From: Prevotellaceae bacterium
GTDB lineage: Bacteria > Bacteroidota > Bacteroidia > Bacteroidales > Bacteroidaceae
Reading direction: 5' to 3'
Length of the DNA stretch: 64,000 bases
Assembly (NCBI GenBank): GCA_021204865.1
Contig: JAJPYQ010000032.1
Coordinates: forward strand, 33,014 to 97,013
Shown here: positions 50,493 to 60,590 of the stretch, piece after piece
Position numbering within the stretch: the stretch's first letter is position 1
Layout: each line of letters begins with the position of its first letter
Position numbers and translations under genes: made by a program
Notes under the pieces: model-generated
What the model was told of the DNA's origin: nothing
What the model saw: the letters and a program-made list of their open reading frames with translations, nothing else
Database searches by the model: none

Positions 50493-52535
50493 ATGGCAGA
50501 GCACACGAACCCTTTCTTAAGGAAACATTACGACACCCCGCTGGACACGGTGCCGTTCCAGGAGATACGCTTCGAGGACTACGAGGAGGCTTTCCTCGAA
50601 GGCATGAGGCGTGACGACGAGGACACGGAGAAGATAGTCAGCAACGAGGAAGAACCCACGTTCGAGAACACGATAATACCCAAGGGAGACCACACCCTGG
50701 AGCGGGTGAGCGACGTGTTCTTCAACCTGCTCAGCGCGGACACAAACGACGACATGGACGCTCTGGCGCAGAAGATGGAGCCACTGCTGACGCAACACGC
50801 CAACAAACAGCTGGAGAACGAGCGGCTCTGGCTGAGGATAAAGGCGGTGCACGACCACCCTAACCGCACGCTTGACCAGGAGGAGCAGCAGCTTCTCGAC
50901 CTGACCTACGAGGGTTTCGCCCGAGAAGGCGCATTGCTCTCGCCTGACGACAAGAAGAAGCTGGGCGAGATGCGGGAAGAGCTTGGGATGGCAGAACTGA
51001 GCTTTCAGCAGAATGAGCTTAAGGAAATGAACAGTTTCCAGCTGCACATAACGGACAAGGCTGACTTAAGCGGGCTGCCCGACAGCCGCCTGGAGGCAGC
51101 CGCCCTTGAGGCAAAAGAAGCTGACAAGGAGGGATGGCTCTTCACCCTTCACCAGCCGAGCTACGGGCCCTTCATGACTTACGCCGACAACCGTGAGCTC
51201 AGGAGGCGGATGTTTATGGCGAACGCCACGATGTGCACGCACGAGGGAGAGAGGAACAACCTGCCTCTCGTGCCGAAGATAGTGAACCTGAGGCGCAGGA
51301 TAGCGAACATCCTGGGCTACAAGACCTATGCCGACTTCGCGCTTGAGAAGCGTATGGCTGAGGACACAGCGCACGTATACTCCTTGCTGAGGCAGCTCAA
51401 GGAGGCTTATCTGCCTGTCGCCAAAATGGAAGTGGAGGAGGTTTGCTCATTGGCTCGCAGGCTCGAGGGCGACGACTTTGAGATGATGCCGTGGGACTTC
51501 GCCTACTACAGCCACAAGCTCAAGCTGGAGAAGTACGACCTCGACGAGGAGACGCTGCGCCCGTACTTCGAGCTCGGGCGGGTGAAGCAGGGGGTGTTCG
51601 GGCTTGCCACAAGGCTGTATGGCATCACGTTCCACAAGAGAGGCGACATACAGGTGTTCCACCCCGACGCGGAGGCTTGGGAGGTGGACGACAAGGACGG
51701 CTCGCTTCTGGGCATACTCTACACGGACTTCCACCCGAGACCCTCTAAGCAGAGCGGAGCGTGGATGACGACTTATAAGGAGCAATGGAACGACGAGGAG
51801 GACGGGAACAGCCGACCACACGCCAGCGTGACGATGAACTTCAGCAAGCCCACCGAGGGGAAGCCTGCCCTTCTCACCCTGGGCGAGGTGAACACCCTGC
51901 TGCACGAGTTCGGGCACGCGCTGCACGCCCTGTTCTCGCAGGTGCGGTTCGAGGCGCTCTCGTGCACCAACGTGGCGTGGGACTTCGTGGAGCTTCCCAG
52001 CCAGATAATGGAGAACTGGACCCTCGAGCCTGAGTTCCTCAGCACATTCGCTTACCATTACGAGACGAAAGAGCCAATGCCCCAGGAGCTCATCCAGCGC
52101 ATCGATAGGGCGAGGCACCACTTGGTGGCGTACTCGTGTGTGCGGCAGGTGGGGCTCGCCTTGCTCGACATGGCGTACTACACGCTGGAGACGGACTTCG
52201 AGGGCTCGGTGCGTGAGTTCGAGAAACAGGCGTGGGCTGACTGCCAGCTCTTGCCGCAACTGGAGGAGACCTGCATGACGGTGCAGTTCAGCCACATAAT
52301 GACTGGTGGTTATGCCGCTGGTTACTACAGCTACAAATGGGCGGAGGTGCTGGAGGCTGACGCATTCTCGCTCTTTAAGCAGAACGGGATATTCGACCAG
52401 AAGACAGCCCGGAGCTTCAGGGACAACATACTCTCACGGGGAAGGACGGAGGAGGCGATGGATCTCTACAAGCGTTTCCGTGGCCAGGAGCCGAGCATCG
52501 AGGCATTGCTAAAGAGAGACGGTATAAAGGAATAG
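50493..52535 (+). CDS. dcp: M3-family peptidyl-dipeptidase
   Basis: A 680-residue zinc metallopeptidase (Dcp/oligopeptidase A group). The helical N-terminal half precedes the zinc motif LLHEFGHALHALFS, with the third ligand Glu downstream in SQIMENWTLEPEF. VQFSHIMTGGYAAGYYSYKWAEVL is the substrate-site block. No signal peptide is seen, so it is probably cytoplasmic. It removes C-terminal dipeptides in family members. It ends 4 nt before the dCMP deaminase gene. Confidence 0.92.
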   Translation: MAEHTNPFLRKHYDTPLDTVPFQEIRFEDYEEAFLEGMRRDDEDTEKIVSNEEEPTFENTIIPKGDHTLERVSDVFFNLLSADTNDDMDALAQKMEPLLTQHANKQLENERLWLRIKAVHDHPNRTLDQEEQQLLDLTYEGFAREGALLSPDDKKKLGEMREELGMAELSFQQNELKEMNSFQLHITDKADLSGLPDSRLEAAALEAKEADKEGWLFTLHQPSYGPFMTYADNRELRRRMFMANATMCTHEGERNNLPLVPKIVNLRRRIANILGYKTYADFALEKRMAEDTAHVYSLLRQLKEAYLPVAKMEVEEVCSLARRLEGDDFEMMPWDFAYYSHKLKLEKYDLDEETLRPYFELGRVKQGVFGLATRLYGITFHKRGDIQVFHPDAEAWEVDDKDGSLLGILYTDFHPRPSKQSGAWMTTYKEQWNDEEDGNSRPHASVTMNFSKPTEGKPALLTLGEVNTLLHEFGHALHALFSQVRFEALSCTNVAWDFVELPSQIMENWTLEPEFLSTFAYHYETKEPMPQELIQRIDRARHHLVAYSCVRQVGLALLDMAYYTLETDFEGSVREFEKQAWADCQLLPQLEETCMTVQFSHIMTGGYAAGYYSYKWAEVLEADAFSLFKQNGIFDQKTARSFRDNILSRGRTEEAMDLYKRFRGQEPSIEALLKRDGIKE

Positions 52536-52539
52536 GAAA

Positions 52540-52971
52540 ATGGCTACGAAACAAAGAGACCTTGACCTGCGCTACCTCAGGATGGCGGAGATATGGAGCG
52601 AGAACAGCTACTGCCTCAGGCGGAGGGTCGGGGCACTGATAGTAAAGGACAAGATGATAATCAGCGACGGCTACAACGGCACGCCCTCGGGCTTCGAGAA
52701 CGTGTGCGAGGACGAGAACAACGTGACCAAGCCGTACGTGCTTCACGCTGAGGCGAACGCCATCACCAAGATAGCCCGCAGCAACAACAACTCGGAGGGG
52801 GCGACCCTCTATGTCACCGACTCGCCCTGCAACGAGTGCGCAAAGCTCATCATCCAGGCAGGCATACGCAGGGTGGTCTACGCACGTGAGTATCGGCTCT
52901 CCGACGGGGTCGAGCTGCTCCAGAGGGCAGGCATAGAGGTAGTATTTATAAAGGAAGAAGTGAATATATGA
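52540..52971 (+). CDS. dCMP/cytidine deaminase family protein
   Basis: A 143-residue zinc deaminase. The zinc motif is LHAEANAI (His, catalytic Glu) and SPCNECAKLI (two Cys). VGALIVKDKMIISDGYNG is the ComEB/dCMP-deaminase N-terminal block. It makes dUMP for thymidylate synthesis if it is a true dCMP deaminase. Its stop overlaps the start of the S41 protease gene (ATGA). Confidence 0.9.
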   Translation: MATKQRDLDLRYLRMAEIWSENSYCLRRRVGALIVKDKMIISDGYNGTPSGFENVCEDENNVTKPYVLHAEANAITKIARSNNNSEGATLYVTDSPCNECAKLIIQAGIRRVVYAREYRLSDGVELLQRAGIEVVFIKEEVNI

Positions 52972-54602
52972 ATGACGAGAGGAGACAATCAACTGGCTCA
53001 CGCCTCACGCCCCTGCTGATGGCACTGTGCGTGATACTGGGCATACTGATAGGCACGTTCTACGCCAACCATTTCGCTGGCAACCGCCTGAGCATTATCA
53101 GCACGGGCAACAACAAGATCAACTACCTCCTGCAGATGATCGACCAGAACTACGTGGACACCGTTGACATGAACGACCTCGTGGAGCAGGCTATGCCGCA
53201 GATACTCTCGGAGCTTGACCCGCACTCCAGCTACATCAGCGCAAGGGACGCGGAGGAGGCGAGCGAGGACCTTAAGGGAAGCTTCTCGGGCGTGGGCATA
53301 AGCTTCAGCATGCAGAGCGACACCGCCACGATAATGAGCATAGTCAAGGGCGGACCCTCGGAGAAGGTGGGCATAATGCCGGGCGACCGCATCGTCTCCG
53401 CCAACGGGCTGAGCCTCGTGGGCATGGACGCTGACAGCGTGAAGACGCACCTCAAGGGCGAGAAAGGCTCTACCGTGAGGCTGGACATCGCGAGGCGCGG
53501 GCACAAGGACTTGCTGCACTTCTCTGTTGTCCGTGGAGACGTGCCTGTCAACAGCCTCGACGCTGCCTACATGATAGACAAGCAGACGGGCTATGTCTGC
53601 GTCAGGAGCTTCGGCGACCACACGTACGAGGAGTTCATGGTGGCTCTCGCCAAGCTTAACACCGAGGGGATGAAGCAGCTCATCGTAGACCTCAGGGGCA
53701 ACCGTGGCGGCTATATGCACATCGCCATACAGATGGTGAACGAGTTCCTGCCCAAGGGCAGGCTGATTGTCTACACCGAGGGGCGCAAGTCGCCAAGGGA
53801 GGAGTACAGAAGCGACGGGCACGGCACGTTCAAGCAGCTGCCCATCGTGGTGCTTGTGGACGAGGGAAGTGCCTCGGCAAGCGAGATATTCGCCGGTGCC
53901 ATTCAGGATAATGACCGAGGAACCATCATAGGCCGACGCTCCTTCGGCAAGGGCTTGGTGCAGCAGCCCATGGAGTTCAAGGACGGCAGCGTGGTGCGCC
54001 TGACGATAGCCCGCTACTACAGCCCCTCGGGCAGGTGCATTCAGAAGGCTTACGAGAACGGTCACGGCGAGGACTACGAGAACGAGCTGATAGCGAGATA
54101 CGAGCGTGGGGAGTACTTCACGGCAGACAGCATCAAGCAGGAGGGCGAGGCTTATAAGACGAGCCTCGGGCGCACGGTCTACGGAGGGGGTGGCATCACG
54201 CCAGACATCTTCGTGCCTGAGGACACGAGCGACGTGACGAGCTACTACAAGGAGGCGGTCTTCAGCGGATACGTGCGGCAGTTCGCCTTCAACTACAGCG
54301 ACACGCAGAGGCAGAAGCTTGGGCAGTTCCCCTCATGGCGGCAGATGGAGAAGTACCTCGTCGCACAGAAGCTGCCCGAGCAGTTCGCTGCTTACGCCGA
54401 AGGTCTTGGACTAAAGCGAAGAAACCTTATGCTTCAGCGCAGTCACACCCTGTTCGAGCGTGCCATCATAGGGGCGATCATCTACAATATCCTCGACATG
54501 GAGGACTATCAGGAGTACCTCAACACGGCTGACCCGACGGTGCTTAAGGCGCAGGACATACTGAAGGAGGGCAAGTCCTTCCCCACCGCTCCCGAGGACT
54601 AA
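52968..54602 (+). CDS. S41-family C-terminal processing protease
   Basis: A 544-residue protein with an N-terminal membrane anchor (LTPLLMALCVILGILIGTFYA). PDZ domain about 95-180 (GSFSGVGISFSMQSDTATIM, GGPSEKVGIMPGDRIVSANG). Protease domain about 185-360 with the Ser nucleophile in VDEGSASASEIFAGA and the Lys in GRRSFGKGLVQQP. The C-terminal 150 residues are specific to Bacteroidetes homologues. It acts in the periplasm. Confidence 0.92.
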   Translation: MNDERRQSTGSRLTPLLMALCVILGILIGTFYANHFAGNRLSIISTGNNKINYLLQMIDQNYVDTVDMNDLVEQAMPQILSELDPHSSYISARDAEEASEDLKGSFSGVGISFSMQSDTATIMSIVKGGPSEKVGIMPGDRIVSANGLSLVGMDADSVKTHLKGEKGSTVRLDIARRGHKDLLHFSVVRGDVPVNSLDAAYMIDKQTGYVCVRSFGDHTYEEFMVALAKLNTEGMKQLIVDLRGNRGGYMHIAIQMVNEFLPKGRLIVYTEGRKSPREEYRSDGHGTFKQLPIVVLVDEGSASASEIFAGAIQDNDRGTIIGRRSFGKGLVQQPMEFKDGSVVRLTIARYYSPSGRCIQKAYENGHGEDYENELIARYERGEYFTADSIKQEGEAYKTSLGRTVYGGGGITPDIFVPEDTSDVTSYYKEAVFSGYVRQFAFNYSDTQRQKLGQFPSWRQMEKYLVAQKLPEQFAAYAEGLGLKRRNLMLQRSHTLFERAIIGAIIYNILDMEDYQEYLNTADPTVLKAQDILKEGKSFPTAPED

Positions 54603-54623
54603 CCCTAACTCAACTTATAAGCA

Positions 54624-56225
54624 ATGAAGAAGACCCTTTTGTTATTGACCCTTGCGCTAATCCCTATCGGAAGGATGTGTGCGCAGGTAGACTACAACGT
54701 CATCCCCCTGCCGCAGTCTGTTGCGATAGACAAGCAAGGCGGGAGCTACCAACTAACCAGCGGGGCGGTCGTGTCCTACCCGTCCTCCAGCGAAGAGCTT
54801 AGGAGAAGCGCAGAGATGCTCTGCGACTACCTCCAAGAGAGCACAGGACTTAGCCTAACGGCAGAGCCTGACAGACGGAAAGACGCTGCCATCATCCTAT
54901 CCTACCCTAAAGAACGCTCGACGGAGAGCGAGGCTTACACCCTCACAGTCGGCAAGAAAGGAGTGACGATTGAGGGCAGCGGAGCTGGGGTGTTCCACGG
55001 CATTCAGACCCTGCGCAAGGCAATCGGAGCAAGCAACACTGACACCATCCAGCTGCCCTACGTAACCATCAATGACGAGCCTCGCTTCCCCTACCGAGGC
55101 GCTCACATAGACTGCTGCCGCCACTTCTTCAGCGTGGACTTCCTCAAGCGGTACATCGACATCCTCGCCCTGCACGGCTGCAACAAGCTTCACTGGCACC
55201 TCACGGACGACCAAGGCTGGCGGTTCGAGGTGAAGGCTCTGCCCGAACTGGCTGAGCAAGGGAGCATCAGGCGGGAGACCGTCATCGGGGCTAACCTCGG
55301 CATATACGATGGCGTGGAGTACGGGCGTGGGCTGTACTACACTCAGGAGCAGTGCCGCGAGGTGGTGGAGTACGCCCGAGAGCGTTACATAGACGTTATC
55401 CCCGAGATAGAGCTGCCTGGGCACATGGTGGCGGCACTGCACGTCTACCCCGAGCTTGGTTGCAGAGGCGAAGGCTACGAGGTGTGGACGGAGTGGGGCG
55501 TGTCGAAGGACATCCTCTGCGCAGGCAACCCCAAGACCCTCGACTTCCTTAAGACCATCCTCGGCGAGCTTTGCGAGGTGTTCCCCTCGAGGCTCATCCA
55601 CATAGGAGGCGACGAGGCACCACGCACACGGTGGAAGGAGTGCCCTCGTTGCCAAGAGAAGATGAAGGAGCTTGGCTTGACGGACGAGGCGCAGCTACAG
55701 ACCTACATCAACAGCGAGCTTGAGGCGTTCCTTGCCGAGCGAGGGCGCACCATCATAGGCTGGGACGAGATACTGGAAGGCGGAGCAAGCGAGAGCGCGA
55801 CGATAATGAACTGGCACGGCAGGGAGCTGGCTGTTGAGGCTGCAAGCAAGGGGCGTGACGTGGTGATGACCCCGATGGAGTTCTGCTACTTCGACTACTA
55901 CCAGCTGCGAGACCGCTCACGCCAGCCTTTGGGCATAGGAGGCTACGTCCCCGTCAGCAAGGTCTACACGCTCGAGCCTGTGCCTGAGGAGCTAAGCCCC
56001 GAAGAGGCGAGGCACATCCTCGGGGCGCAGTGCAACCTATGGGCGGAGTACATCGCCTATCCCCAGCACATGGAGTACATGCTCCTGCCTCGCCTGAGCG
56101 CACTCTCCGAGGTGCAGTGGACACAGCCTAAGCTTAAGGACTACGACGGCTTCCTCCGTCGCCTGCCACGCCTCATAGAGCTATACGACCGCCTCGGCTT
56201 CAAGCACTGCCAAAGCCTCGAGTGA
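54624..56225 (+). CDS. Family 20 beta-N-acetylhexosaminidase
   Basis: A 533-residue enzyme with a signal peptide (LLLLTLALIPIGRMCAQ). The GH20b N-terminal domain covers about 20-145. The catalytic barrel starts RFPYRGAHIDCCRHFFSVDF and carries the Asp-Glu pair in LIHIGGDEAPRTRWKECPRC, plus HWHLTDDQGWRFEV and TIIGWDEILEGG. It releases terminal GlcNAc/GalNAc from glycans, in the periplasm or at the surface. Confidence 0.93.
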   Translation: MKKTLLLLTLALIPIGRMCAQVDYNVIPLPQSVAIDKQGGSYQLTSGAVVSYPSSSEELRRSAEMLCDYLQESTGLSLTAEPDRRKDAAIILSYPKERSTESEAYTLTVGKKGVTIEGSGAGVFHGIQTLRKAIGASNTDTIQLPYVTINDEPRFPYRGAHIDCCRHFFSVDFLKRYIDILALHGCNKLHWHLTDDQGWRFEVKALPELAEQGSIRRETVIGANLGIYDGVEYGRGLYYTQEQCREVVEYARERYIDVIPEIELPGHMVAALHVYPELGCRGEGYEVWTEWGVSKDILCAGNPKTLDFLKTILGELCEVFPSRLIHIGGDEAPRTRWKECPRCQEKMKELGLTDEAQLQTYINSELEAFLAERGRTIIGWDEILEGGASESATIMNWHGRELAVEAASKGRDVVMTPMEFCYFDYYQLRDRSRQPLGIGGYVPVSKVYTLEPVPEELSPEEARHILGAQCNLWAEYIAYPQHMEYMLLPRLSALSEVQWTQPKLKDYDGFLRRLPRLIELYDRLGFKHCQSLE

Positions 56226-56234
56226 ACGGAGGCG

Positions 56235-56996
56235 ATGGACTACGTTCTCCGCAATCTCAGCATAGGATACGGGGGCAAACCGCTGCTCCCTCCCCTCTCA
56301 GCCACCCTTGGCGAGGGAGAGCTGTGCGCCCTTCTCGGGGCTAACGGCTCGGGCAAGAGCACGCTTCTGCGCACGATGGCGGGCTTCCTGCCGAGGCTTG
56401 GGGGAGAGCTTCTGCTGGGCGGCACTGACACCTCACGCCTCACCGCCTCACAACTCAGCCGAAGGGTGGGCGTGGTGCTCACGGAGCGTGTCTCGGCTCT
56501 GGGGCTAACGGTGCGGGGGCTCGTAAGCCTCGGGCGCAGCCCCTACACAGGCTACTTCGGGCGAATGCAAGAGGAAGACTTGCAGGCAGTGGAGACGGCT
56601 CTCGTAATGGTCGGCATCACAGAGCTTGCCTCGAGGGAGACCAGCACCCTCAGCGACGGCGAGAGGCAGAAGGCCATGATAGCCAAGACACTCGCACAGC
56701 AGACCCCAGTGGTGCTGCTCGACGAGCCTACCGCCTTCCTCGACTTCCCGAGCAAGGTGGAGCTGATGCTCCTGCTGCGCAGGCTGTGCCGGGAGATGCG
56801 GAAGAGCGTCCTGTGCAGCACGCACGACCTCGACCTCGCCCTTCAGGTGTCGGACAAGGTGTGGCTAATAGCCAGCGACGGCGCGCTCCACTCGGGCAGC
56901 CCCCAGGAGCTAAGCCGCACGGGGCAGCTCGACAAGGCGTTCAGCTCCCAGCACGCCAGCTTCGACCCTGAGACCCTCCGCTTCAGCATCGTCTGA
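56235..56996 (+). CDS. ABC transporter ATP-binding protein, FecE/BtuD type
   Basis: A 253-residue ATPase. Walker A LLGANGSGKSTLLRTM, Q-loop region VVLTERVSALGLTVRGLVSLG, signature LSDGERQKAMIAKTLA, Walker B PVVLLDEPTAFLDF and the His switch in CSTHDLDLAL are complete. Similarity is to siderophore, haem or cobalamin importers. No permease or binding protein lies beside it in the window, so its partners are encoded elsewhere. It starts 9 nt after the GH20 gene. Confidence 0.88.
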   Translation: MDYVLRNLSIGYGGKPLLPPLSATLGEGELCALLGANGSGKSTLLRTMAGFLPRLGGELLLGGTDTSRLTASQLSRRVGVVLTERVSALGLTVRGLVSLGRSPYTGYFGRMQEEDLQAVETALVMVGITELASRETSTLSDGERQKAMIAKTLAQQTPVVLLDEPTAFLDFPSKVELMLLLRRLCREMRKSVLCSTHDLDLALQVSDKVWLIASDGALHSGSPQELSRTGQLDKAFSSQHASFDPETLRFSIV

Positions 56997-57066
56997 CATC
57001 CCTGCTCTACCCTTTCCGTCACGCCTACTATATAGGGACCGTCACGCCTGTATATGAGTCGCCAGG

Positions 57067-57183
57067 GAACCCCTTGCGAGGGGCTCAATCGAACCCCTTG
57101 CGAGGGGTTGCCTTGAACCCCTTGCGAGGGGTTGTCTGAAGGGTGTTACTGAGGGACCACGAAGGGTGTTATAGAGGTCTTAC
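57067..57183. repeat. Tandem array of five 23-24-nt units
   Basis: Units 1-3 (24, 24 and 23 nt) share GAACCCCTTGCGAGGGG, whose CCCCT/AGGGG arms can pair. Units 4-5 (23 nt each) share GAAGGGTGTTA. The array lies between convergent genes. A single GAAGGGTGTATAAGAGG unit also overlaps the GH2 stop near 11432. Confidence 0.85.
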
Positions 57184-57186
57184 GGC

Positions 57187-59544
57187 TTATGCAAAGTAGT
57201 AGACACGCTTCACACGTGGGGAGACGCTGGTGAGTACCTCGTAGGGTATAGTGCCGAGAGCTTTGGCGAGCGAGCTCACGGGCAGAGCCTCGCCGAAGAC
57301 GATGGCTCGGTCGCCCTCTTGGCAGTCTATGCCAGTCACGTCCACGAGGCTCACGTCCATGCAGATGTTGCCGACGTACGGGGCTTCCTTCCCCTGTATT
57401 ACACAGTGCCCCGCTCCGTTACCCAAGCGGCGGTCGAGCCCGTCGGCGTAGCCAATGGGCAGTGCTGCGATGCGGCTTGCCCTCTCGGCAGTCCAGCGGC
57501 GGGAGTAGCCCACGGTGTCGCCTTTCGGTATCTCACGTATCTGGAGGATGGTGGTTGTGAGTGTGGAGACGTTGTTGAGCAGGCTGTCGTCTATCGGGCT
57601 TACCCCGTAGAGACCCAAGCCGAGGCGCACCATGTCCAAGTGCGTCTCGGGGAGGCGCTCTATGGCGGCAGAGTTGCAGATGTGGCGGAGGATGCGGTGC
57701 GAGGGGTAAACCCTTTGCAGCTGGTCCGCTCCTTTGAGGAAGAGCTTGTACTGCTCTCGGGTGAAGCTGTCGAAGGCGGGGCTGTCGCTGCCTGCGAAGT
57801 GGGAGAAGACGCTTCGGGGCAACACCACCCTTTGGCCGCCGAGCCTCTCGGTGAGCCTTGGCATGTCCTCAAGGGGACGGAAGCCGAGGCGGTGCATCCC
57901 TGTGTCGAGCTTGACGTGGACGGGGAAGTCTGTCACGCCCTCCCTCTTGCCCGCCTCTATGAGAGCCTCAAGCAGGCGCATGGAGTAGACCTCGGGTTCG
58001 AGCCCGTGGGCGAAGAGGGTGCCGAGGCAGTTCATCTCAGGGTTCATCACCATGATGCCCGTGGTGATGCCCGCACGCCTGAGCTCCACGCCCTCGTCAG
58101 CCGTGGCTACTGCGAGGTAGTCCACGTTATGGTCTTGCAGCACCCTTGCCACCTCCCTTGCTCCCGCCCCGTAAGCGTCCGCCTTCACCATGCACACAAG
58201 CCTCGTGCCTTCCTTGAGGAACGAGCGGTAGCGGTCGAGGTTGGCTATGAGGGCGTTGAGGTCTACGGCGAGGGTCGTCTCGTGCAGCCTTCGCTCGAGG
58301 CTCTCCACGATGCGCTCGAAGTGGAACGAGCGCGCGCCCTTGATGAGGATGACGCTGTCCCTTAGCCTAAGGAAAGCGCTGCTCTGAAGAAGCTCTGACG
58401 TGGAGGGGAAGAAGTGCGCCTCAAGCCCCGTGAACAGGGAGGCACAGCGGCTTATCTCCGCTCCCACTCCAAGCAGCAGCTGCACGCCTCTGCTCCTGAT
58501 GAGGCTCGCCACCCTTCGGTAAAGCACGCCCGCCTCCACGCCCGTCTGCTGGATGTCGCTGAGGATGAGCGTGCGCCTTAGCCGCTGCTCGTCGGGGCGG
58601 CGGCTGAGGAAGTCGAGGGCTATGTCGAGCGAGGCGAAGTCGCTGTTGTATGCGTCGTTGATGATGGTGCAGCCCCTGAGCCCCTCCTTCACCTCAAGCC
58701 TCATCGCCACTGGCTCAAGGCTTAGGGCTCGCTGCCTCACCGTCTCTTCCTTCATGCCAAGCTCGAGGCAGACGGCTTGGCAGAGCTGCCTGTTGATGTC
58801 CGAGCCTCTTACTGGCACGAGCTTGCCCCCGAACCCCATCTCCCTTATGCACCTGTCTACCACTGGGTTGCCCTCGGCGTAGACAAGCGTCGAGGCGTTG
58901 CGGAAGAGGGAGAGCTTCTCTCGGCACTTCTGCTCAAGGGAGGCGAAGTTCTCCTGATGTGCGTCGCCAAGGCAGGTGAACACCCCAAGCGTCGGCTGTA
59001 TGATGCCCTCAAGCCTCTGCATCTCCCCCGGCTTCGATATGCCCGCCTCGAAGATGCCTATCTCGCTCTCCTCGCTAAGGTTCCACACGCTCAGGGGCAC
59101 GCCCACCTGACTGTTGTAGCTGCGTGGCGAGCGGGTTACCCTCATCTCGCTGCCGAGCATCTGGAAGAGCCACTCCTTCACCGTGGTCTTGCCGTTGCTG
59201 CCCGTCACGCCTATCACTGGGATGCTGAACCTCCTGCGGTGCTTGGCGCACAGCAGTTGCAATGCCCCCAAGGTATCCCCTACGCAGAGGTAGGCTGCGT
59301 CCTCGTGAAGCGTCCTCTCAAGGCTGCTCACCACGAAGGCTCTCACCCCTCGCTGGTAAAGCCCCTCAACGTAGCGGTGCCCGTCGCCCTTGTCGGTCCT
59401 GAGGGCGAAGAACAGCGTCTCCTCGGGCGACCTAAGAGAGCGGCTGTCGGTAAGCAGGAAGGATATTGCAGGACTGCCCTTGCCCTTGAGGCTGCACCCA
59501 AGGGGCGAGAGCAGGGAGGCAATCTCTTCGACGGTGTAAGGCAT
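57187..59544 (-). CDS. Bifunctional MurF ligase / alanine racemase
   Basis: A 785-residue fusion of two steps in peptidoglycan precursor synthesis. The MurF part (about 1-430) has the ATP loop VIGVTGSNGKTTVKEWL and TIINDAYNSDFASLDIAL. The racemase part (about 435-785) begins AVDLNALIANLDRYRSFL, has the PLP lysine in CMVKADAYGAGA, and shows VKLDTGMHRLGF and GDTVGYSRRWTAERAS. This fusion is characteristic of Bacteroidetes. It starts 2 nt after the stop of the GSCFA gene. Confidence 0.95.
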   Translation of the reverse strand: MPYTVEEIASLLSPLGCSLKGKGSPAISFLLTDSRSLRSPEETLFFALRTDKGDGHRYVEGLYQRGVRAFVVSSLERTLHEDAAYLCVGDTLGALQLLCAKHRRRFSIPVIGVTGSNGKTTVKEWLFQMLGSEMRVTRSPRSYNSQVGVPLSVWNLSEESEIGIFEAGISKPGEMQRLEGIIQPTLGVFTCLGDAHQENFASLEQKCREKLSLFRNASTLVYAEGNPVVDRCIREMGFGGKLVPVRGSDINRQLCQAVCLELGMKEETVRQRALSLEPVAMRLEVKEGLRGCTIINDAYNSDFASLDIALDFLSRRPDEQRLRRTLILSDIQQTGVEAGVLYRRVASLIRSRGVQLLLGVGAEISRCASLFTGLEAHFFPSTSELLQSSAFLRLRDSVILIKGARSFHFERIVESLERRLHETTLAVDLNALIANLDRYRSFLKEGTRLVCMVKADAYGAGAREVARVLQDHNVDYLAVATADEGVELRRAGITTGIMVMNPEMNCLGTLFAHGLEPEVYSMRLLEALIEAGKREGVTDFPVHVKLDTGMHRLGFRPLEDMPRLTERLGGQRVVLPRSVFSHFAGSDSPAFDSFTREQYKLFLKGADQLQRVYPSHRILRHICNSAAIERLPETHLDMVRLGLGLYGVSPIDDSLLNNVSTLTTTILQIREIPKGDTVGYSRRWTAERASRIAALPIGYADGLDRRLGNGAGHCVIQGKEAPYVGNICMDVSLVDVTGIDCQEGDRAIVFGEALPVSSLAKALGTIPYEVLTSVSPRVKRVYYFA

Positions 59545-59546
59545 GC

Positions 59547-60497
59547 CTATCTCACTATTTGCAGCATCGGGTAGTCTTGCTGAAGCCTCTCAAGCTCCTG
59601 CCTCGTCTGCTCGGCGAAGCGCTGGTGGGCTATCGTCATAGGCAGCAAGGGGCGGTGCTGAAGCGAACGCTCCACACGACCCCACCGCTCAAGGTACTTA
59701 AGCAGGTCTGCGTCCATCCACTCACGCATCTTCCCCATAATGTAGCGCATGGTCTGAACCGAGGGGTGAAGCATGTCGTCGGCGTAGAAGCGGTAGTCCC
59801 GCAGCTCGTCCTTCACTATCTCGTAGGCGGGGAAGTACTGTATCCAGTCGGGGTGACGCTTCTGCAACGCCTCGGCAGTGAGCAGGAGGTGAGCCTTGGC
59901 GAGGTTGCTCTCGTGGAAGCCGTACATCGAGTAGCGGTAAGGGCTGACGGTCAGCGTAACGTCGAAGTTGGGGTTACGCTCCCTTAGGCGGCACAACGCC
60001 CCGTCCATCGTCTCGGTCATAAGCTCCGCGTCCCACACCTCCTCGTTGAACTCGGTGCGCCTGTGCTTGTGGCAGTTAGCCACTATCTGCCCCGTCTCGG
60101 CAAGGCGGTAGACGTGGTTCGTGCCGAAGGTAAGGAAGAGATGGTCTGCCTTGAGCAAGGCCTCTTGCAGGTCGTCAACAGCCTCCTGCGCCACCCGCAG
60201 GCACTCCTCCTCCGTCTCCCTAACCATCGAGGTGTCAGTAAGCCACGTGTGCCAGCCCGTCAGGCTCTCTGCCGTGCCGCTCACCTTGCGAGTGTCGAGG
60301 GCGAGGGCTATGGACGCTGGGCTGTAAGTCTCCCCAAGGGGGCAGAACATAGCGTTAAGGCGTGACTTGGAGAACATGTTGCCGATGACCTCGGCGAAGC
60401 AAGACCCGACGAAGACGCTGTGGTCTTCCACGTTTATCTTCCTGAAAGGGGCGGGAATAGGCACTAAGGTGCGGAAGAGTTGTTGCGGTATTGGCAT
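59547..60497 (-). CDS. GSCFA-domain protein
   Basis: A 316-residue protein named for its motif, seen as [25 protein letters not shown] and LTVSPYRYS with a downstream ADDMLHPS block suggest an SGNH-hydrolase-like fold with Ser, Asp and His residues. Its coupling to the MurF-Alr gene is conserved in the phylum, so a cell-envelope ester hydrolase role is plausible but unproven. Confidence 0.85.
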   Translation of the reverse strand: MPIPQQLFRTLVPIPAPFRKINVEDHSVFVGSCFAEVIGNMFSKSRLNAMFCPLGETYSPASIALALDTRKVSGTAESLTGWHTWLTDTSMVRETEEECLRVAQEAVDDLQEALLKADHLFLTFGTNHVYRLAETGQIVANCHKHRRTEFNEEVWDAELMTETMDGALCRLRERNPNFDVTLTVSPYRYSMYGFHESNLAKAHLLLTAEALQKRHPDWIQYFPAYEIVKDELRDYRFYADDMLHPSVQTMRYIMGKMREWMDADLLKYLERWGRVERSLQHRPLLPMTIAHQRFAEQTRQELERLQQDYPMLQIVR

Positions 60498-60532
60498 TGT
60501 GCTTGGTGCGCCATCGGCGCATTAATTAGCGG

Positions 60533-60569
60533 CAAATGTACGACTTCTAAGCGAAAAGGAGTAACTTTG
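60533..60569. promoter_or_regulatory. Divergent promoters for GSCFA-murF/alr and dxs-trkA
   Basis: TACATTTG on the minus strand (60540-60533) and TAACTTTG on the plus strand (60562-60569) lie 21 nt apart, so the two -33 regions overlap and the two polymerases would compete. Confidence 0.6.
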
Positions 60570-60590
60570 CGCTCGTTATTTCCCCCAAGG